DNA of 64,000 nt from positions 1,066,036-1,130,035 of the forward strand of contig NW_027192197.1 of assembly GCF_041956535.1 (NCBI RefSeq), read 5' to 3'. Position 1 is the first letter of the stretch. The number at the start of each line of letters is the position of its first letter. This document shows, piece after piece, positions 62,106-64,000 of this stretch. The stretch is from Calcarisporiella thermophila CBS 279.70 (Eukaryota > Calcarisporiellomycota). A program made the translations under genes and the position numbers. The notes under the pieces are model-generated. The model searched no databases and was not told the origin of the DNA. It worked only from the letters and a program-made list of their open reading frames with translations.

Positions 62106-63836
62106 GTTTCCTGAATGCCTATTTTTTTTTTTTGATCAATGCCGAGTCTTTATTGTATAGGAAGACTCTAAAATACAAATGTTACTTTATTATAAGCAAT
62201 AAAGTGAAAGGGAAGCCAGAGCTAAAGCTTTGGGTGATATCGCAGATCGAAATGATATGTTGGTCATATTGACTTTCAGCTCAAATAGGTAAGGGAATGG
62301 TGAAACTCAACTAACTGTGGATATCAAAGGAAAACATGAGAAGTGGGGTGGGGAGTAAACAAATGGAAGCAGAGGATAGGAAGGGGATAAGGTAGGGGTT
62401 ACTGCGTTATCCCAGTATCAGAGCCGCTCCGATCGCTCCCTCTCTAACCGCACCCAGCTTGCACCATCTTCTTCGAAACTGTTCGATTTGCCGGTTTTTT
62501 CGTGCTCGGATTAGTTCGGCTCCTATCACTTCCTCAATATCTAGTTTGGCCCGGCTGATGATTATTTCGGGTGAGGCTCGGGTGCTTTCGAAATGAAAGG
62601 CGATCCGATCTCGGTGGATTTGCCACAACACCGAGTCAAAAGTAATTCGGGCTACGTGTCTCGCTGTTCTCGTGGATTCTGTGAGGTCTCCTAGTATGAG
62701 GTTGCGAGTAGTCAGCACCGGAGTATTCTGGGGGCCTGTGATGGTGACGATGCACCTCTCCGCCCACTGCCACACTGGTGTGAGTTCAGGACATTCGAAG
62801 AAAGTATGACGAATTGTGTCTCTTGAGGCGTTACATCGGGTGCACTTCGGGTCGTGACCAGGAAATGTCGAGTTAGTGATCACTCGTTCCACAAGAATCC
62901 GCCAGCGTAGCGCACGGTGTTTTGGGAGGGTGGGTCGTTTGTGGACGGAAGTCCAGATTTTCTTCCAATCCTCGGGTGTAGATCCAGCCTCTGGCCAGGA
63001 TTGAGGGACCAATATGTTGGGCTCTAGAGAGCCGTTGCGCCGGAAGTGCCGTCCTTGTCGGGTGGAGTATTCTACGACTGGCCTGCCGGCCAGGTGGCAG
63101 TGATAAAGTGGGAAACGGGGGTGAGGGTGTTGTTGCGGTATATCAGTACACTCCGTGACCTTTGCAACTAAGCTCGGGGGTAAGTTGAGGTAACGGAGCT
63201 CCCATCCAAGAGAACGGCTGCAGTATCGGCGGTGACACGCGTTCCTTAGCCTTTCTATAGGGAGCGCAGAATATCTACGCTCCATTTCCGACTGCCTTCC
63301 AATATTCCTGTCAAATAAAGCCTGATTATGGAGCGATCTGCACTCGATTTGTCCTCCCCAGCGTACGAATGTTAGTATCTCATTGAGGAGGTATGGCGGT
63401 GTTGGGGGTTTTGGCTCCTCCATTTGTCGGCCCTCGTCTGTGATTAACGGGCACTTGTAGAGAGGTAGAGACAAGACCTCGGTCGCAGTCCAGTTTGGTG
63501 ATGCTACTGGGCTACCTCCGAGCATACGCCATGTTTGGAACTGATTAAACCAGAACCCTCCTTTGCGTTTGAGCTTGGCAGTGGAGAACGTGGTGGCAAA
63601 GATGGCTGTACCGTAGCCTTCTGGAGCATACTTTCCTGTCAGGTTAAGAAGTGAGATGCTTGCCCAGAGGGAAACCGTCGGGTCCGATGCTGGTTTCTTC
63701 ATTTCTCTTGCGAGTTTGGGAAACCATGATGCGAGTAAGGCAGTTGATTGTTGTCTAGGGAGAATGAGACCTAGGCCTCCCTCCTCTCGCGTTTTAGAAA
63801 GGAGGCTAAGACTGATCTGCGGGCCGTTTCCTGAAT
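62106..63836 (-). mobile_element. LINE A, 5'-truncated non-LTR retrotransposon with target duplication
   Basis: Flanked by gtttcctgaat at 62106-62116 and 63826-63836. The minus-strand open frame 63825-62407 encodes about 470 residues from the end of ORF2: the reverse-transcriptase C-terminal part (EEGGLGLILPRQQSTALLASW), then a zinc-knuckle-like CTRC..SRDTIRHTFFECPELTPVWQW. A 3' UTR of about 270 bases follows, ending AATAAAGACTCGGCATTGATC and a poly-A of about 12 bases (T-run 62122-62133). Only the 5' part is lost; the remaining frame has no stop, suggesting a young copy. The endonuclease and catalytic reverse-transcriptase core are missing, so it cannot move by itself. Confidence 0.88.
62407..63825 (-). 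CDS. Partial LINE ORF2 (reverse transcriptase C-terminus)
   Basis: Coding part of LINE A; see the element entry. It has no start codon of its own: the frame is open into the flanking SINE tail. The stop is at 62407-62409. The C-terminal half includes CX2C...HX4C-type spacing as in the zf-RVT domain of fungal and plant LINEs. Confidence 0.8.
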   Translation of the reverse strand, partial: GPQISLSLLSKTREEGGLGLILPRQQSTALLASWFPKLAREMKKPASDPTVSLWASISLLNLTGKYAPEGYGTAIFATTFSTAKLKRKGGFWFNQFQTWRMLGGSPVASPNWTATEVLSLPLYKCPLITDEGRQMEEPKPPTPPYLLNEILTFVRWGGQIECRSLHNQALFDRNIGRQSEMERRYSALPIERLRNACHRRYCSRSLGWELRYLNLPPSLVAKVTECTDIPQQHPHPRFPLYHCHLAGRPVVEYSTRQGRHFRRNGSLEPNILVPQSWPEAGSTPEDWKKIWTSVHKRPTLPKHRALRWRILVERVITNSTFPGHDPKCTRCNASRDTIRHTFFECPELTPVWQWAERCIVTITGPQNTPVLTTRNLILGDLTESTRTARHVARITFDSVLWQIHRDRIAFHFESTRASPEIIISRAKLDIEEVIGAELIRARKNRQIEQFRRRWCKLGAVREGAIGAALILG

Positions 63837-64000
63837 TTTTTTTTTTTTGATCAATCAATGGAAACTTCTATTTAATTACCATATATTACATGAAGTTAAT
63901 GTCAATGGACTTAACATAACGAGATATAGGCCCTTGATCGATAGACTTTCAATCGATATGCGTGTATCGTAGTTGTCGTGAATAGCCTGTACGTGAAACC
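63837..64000 (-). mobile_element. SINE-A 3' part, inverted copy, continues past window
   Basis: The reverse complement matches 59656-59815 closely (GGTTTCACGTACAGGCTATT ... CATTGATTGATC, A-run), with only a few differences. It abuts LINE A's target duplication. Confidence 0.85.

Overview
The window is nuclear DNA of a filamentous fungus. It holds about two dozen spliced genes, mostly with short GT-AG introns of about 45-150 bases, on both strands. Fungal markers include a Chs3-type chitin synthase, an Flc/TRP-type channel, a fungal tetraspanin, an ornithine acetyltransferase (ARG7), an Rtc3-type SBDS-domain protein, GPI-anchored Cys-rich wall proteins and a Heh1/Src1 inner nuclear membrane protein. 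A clear SMCR8 homologue, a family I believe is missing from most Dikarya, and many LINE/SINE-type retroposons suggest a non-Dikarya (early-diverging) lineage. That placement is inference.

Layout. 0.4-5.3 kb: SPF30-like Tudor protein, RTC3, a NET-domain protein without a bromodomain, and a homeodomain protein. 6.7-8.0 kb: a secreted, Kex2-processed repeat proprotein. 8.9-12.7 kb: chitin synthase. 13.7-18.2 kb: SMCR8. 18.4-21.7 kb: TRP-like channel. 22.9-24.4 kb: Heh1/Src1. 25.5-30.2 kb: ARG7, tetraspanin, APS kinase. 31.2-34.6 kb: DUF7707-like GPI protein, then RPS3 and GPI12/PIG-L head to head. 35.1-40.3 kb: MFS sugar transporter and EFR3. 41.0-45.0 kb: FAM210-like mitochondrial protein, a divergent calmodulin, arginase, and a G-protein gamma subunit. 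45.6-46.2 kb: a second GPI protein. 47.0-53.2 kb: VPS15. 53.6-57.7 kb: an alpha/beta-hydrolase fused to a tyrosine phosphatase, and an arylamine N-acetyltransferase. 58.3-64 kb: gene-poor, AT-rich, with a tRNA-Gly and a dense nest of LINE and tRNA-derived SINE insertions.

Links between genes. Arginine synthesis (ARG7, with an upstream Gcn4-type TGACTCA) and breakdown (arginase) both lie here. Membrane traffic and phosphoinositide functions recur (VPS15, EFR3, SMCR8), as do surface and wall functions (chitin synthase, tetraspanin, two GPI proteins, GPI12, the repeat proprotein). No operon-like or biosynthetic cluster was recognised.

Most unusual items: the Kex2-cleaved repeat protein, the hydrolase-phosphatase fusion, the fungal SMCR8, and a chain of retroposons that repeatedly landed on the same target-site duplication. 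Exon limits come from reading splice signals and phase by eye. Those given with coordinates are phase-consistent; others are marked approximate.
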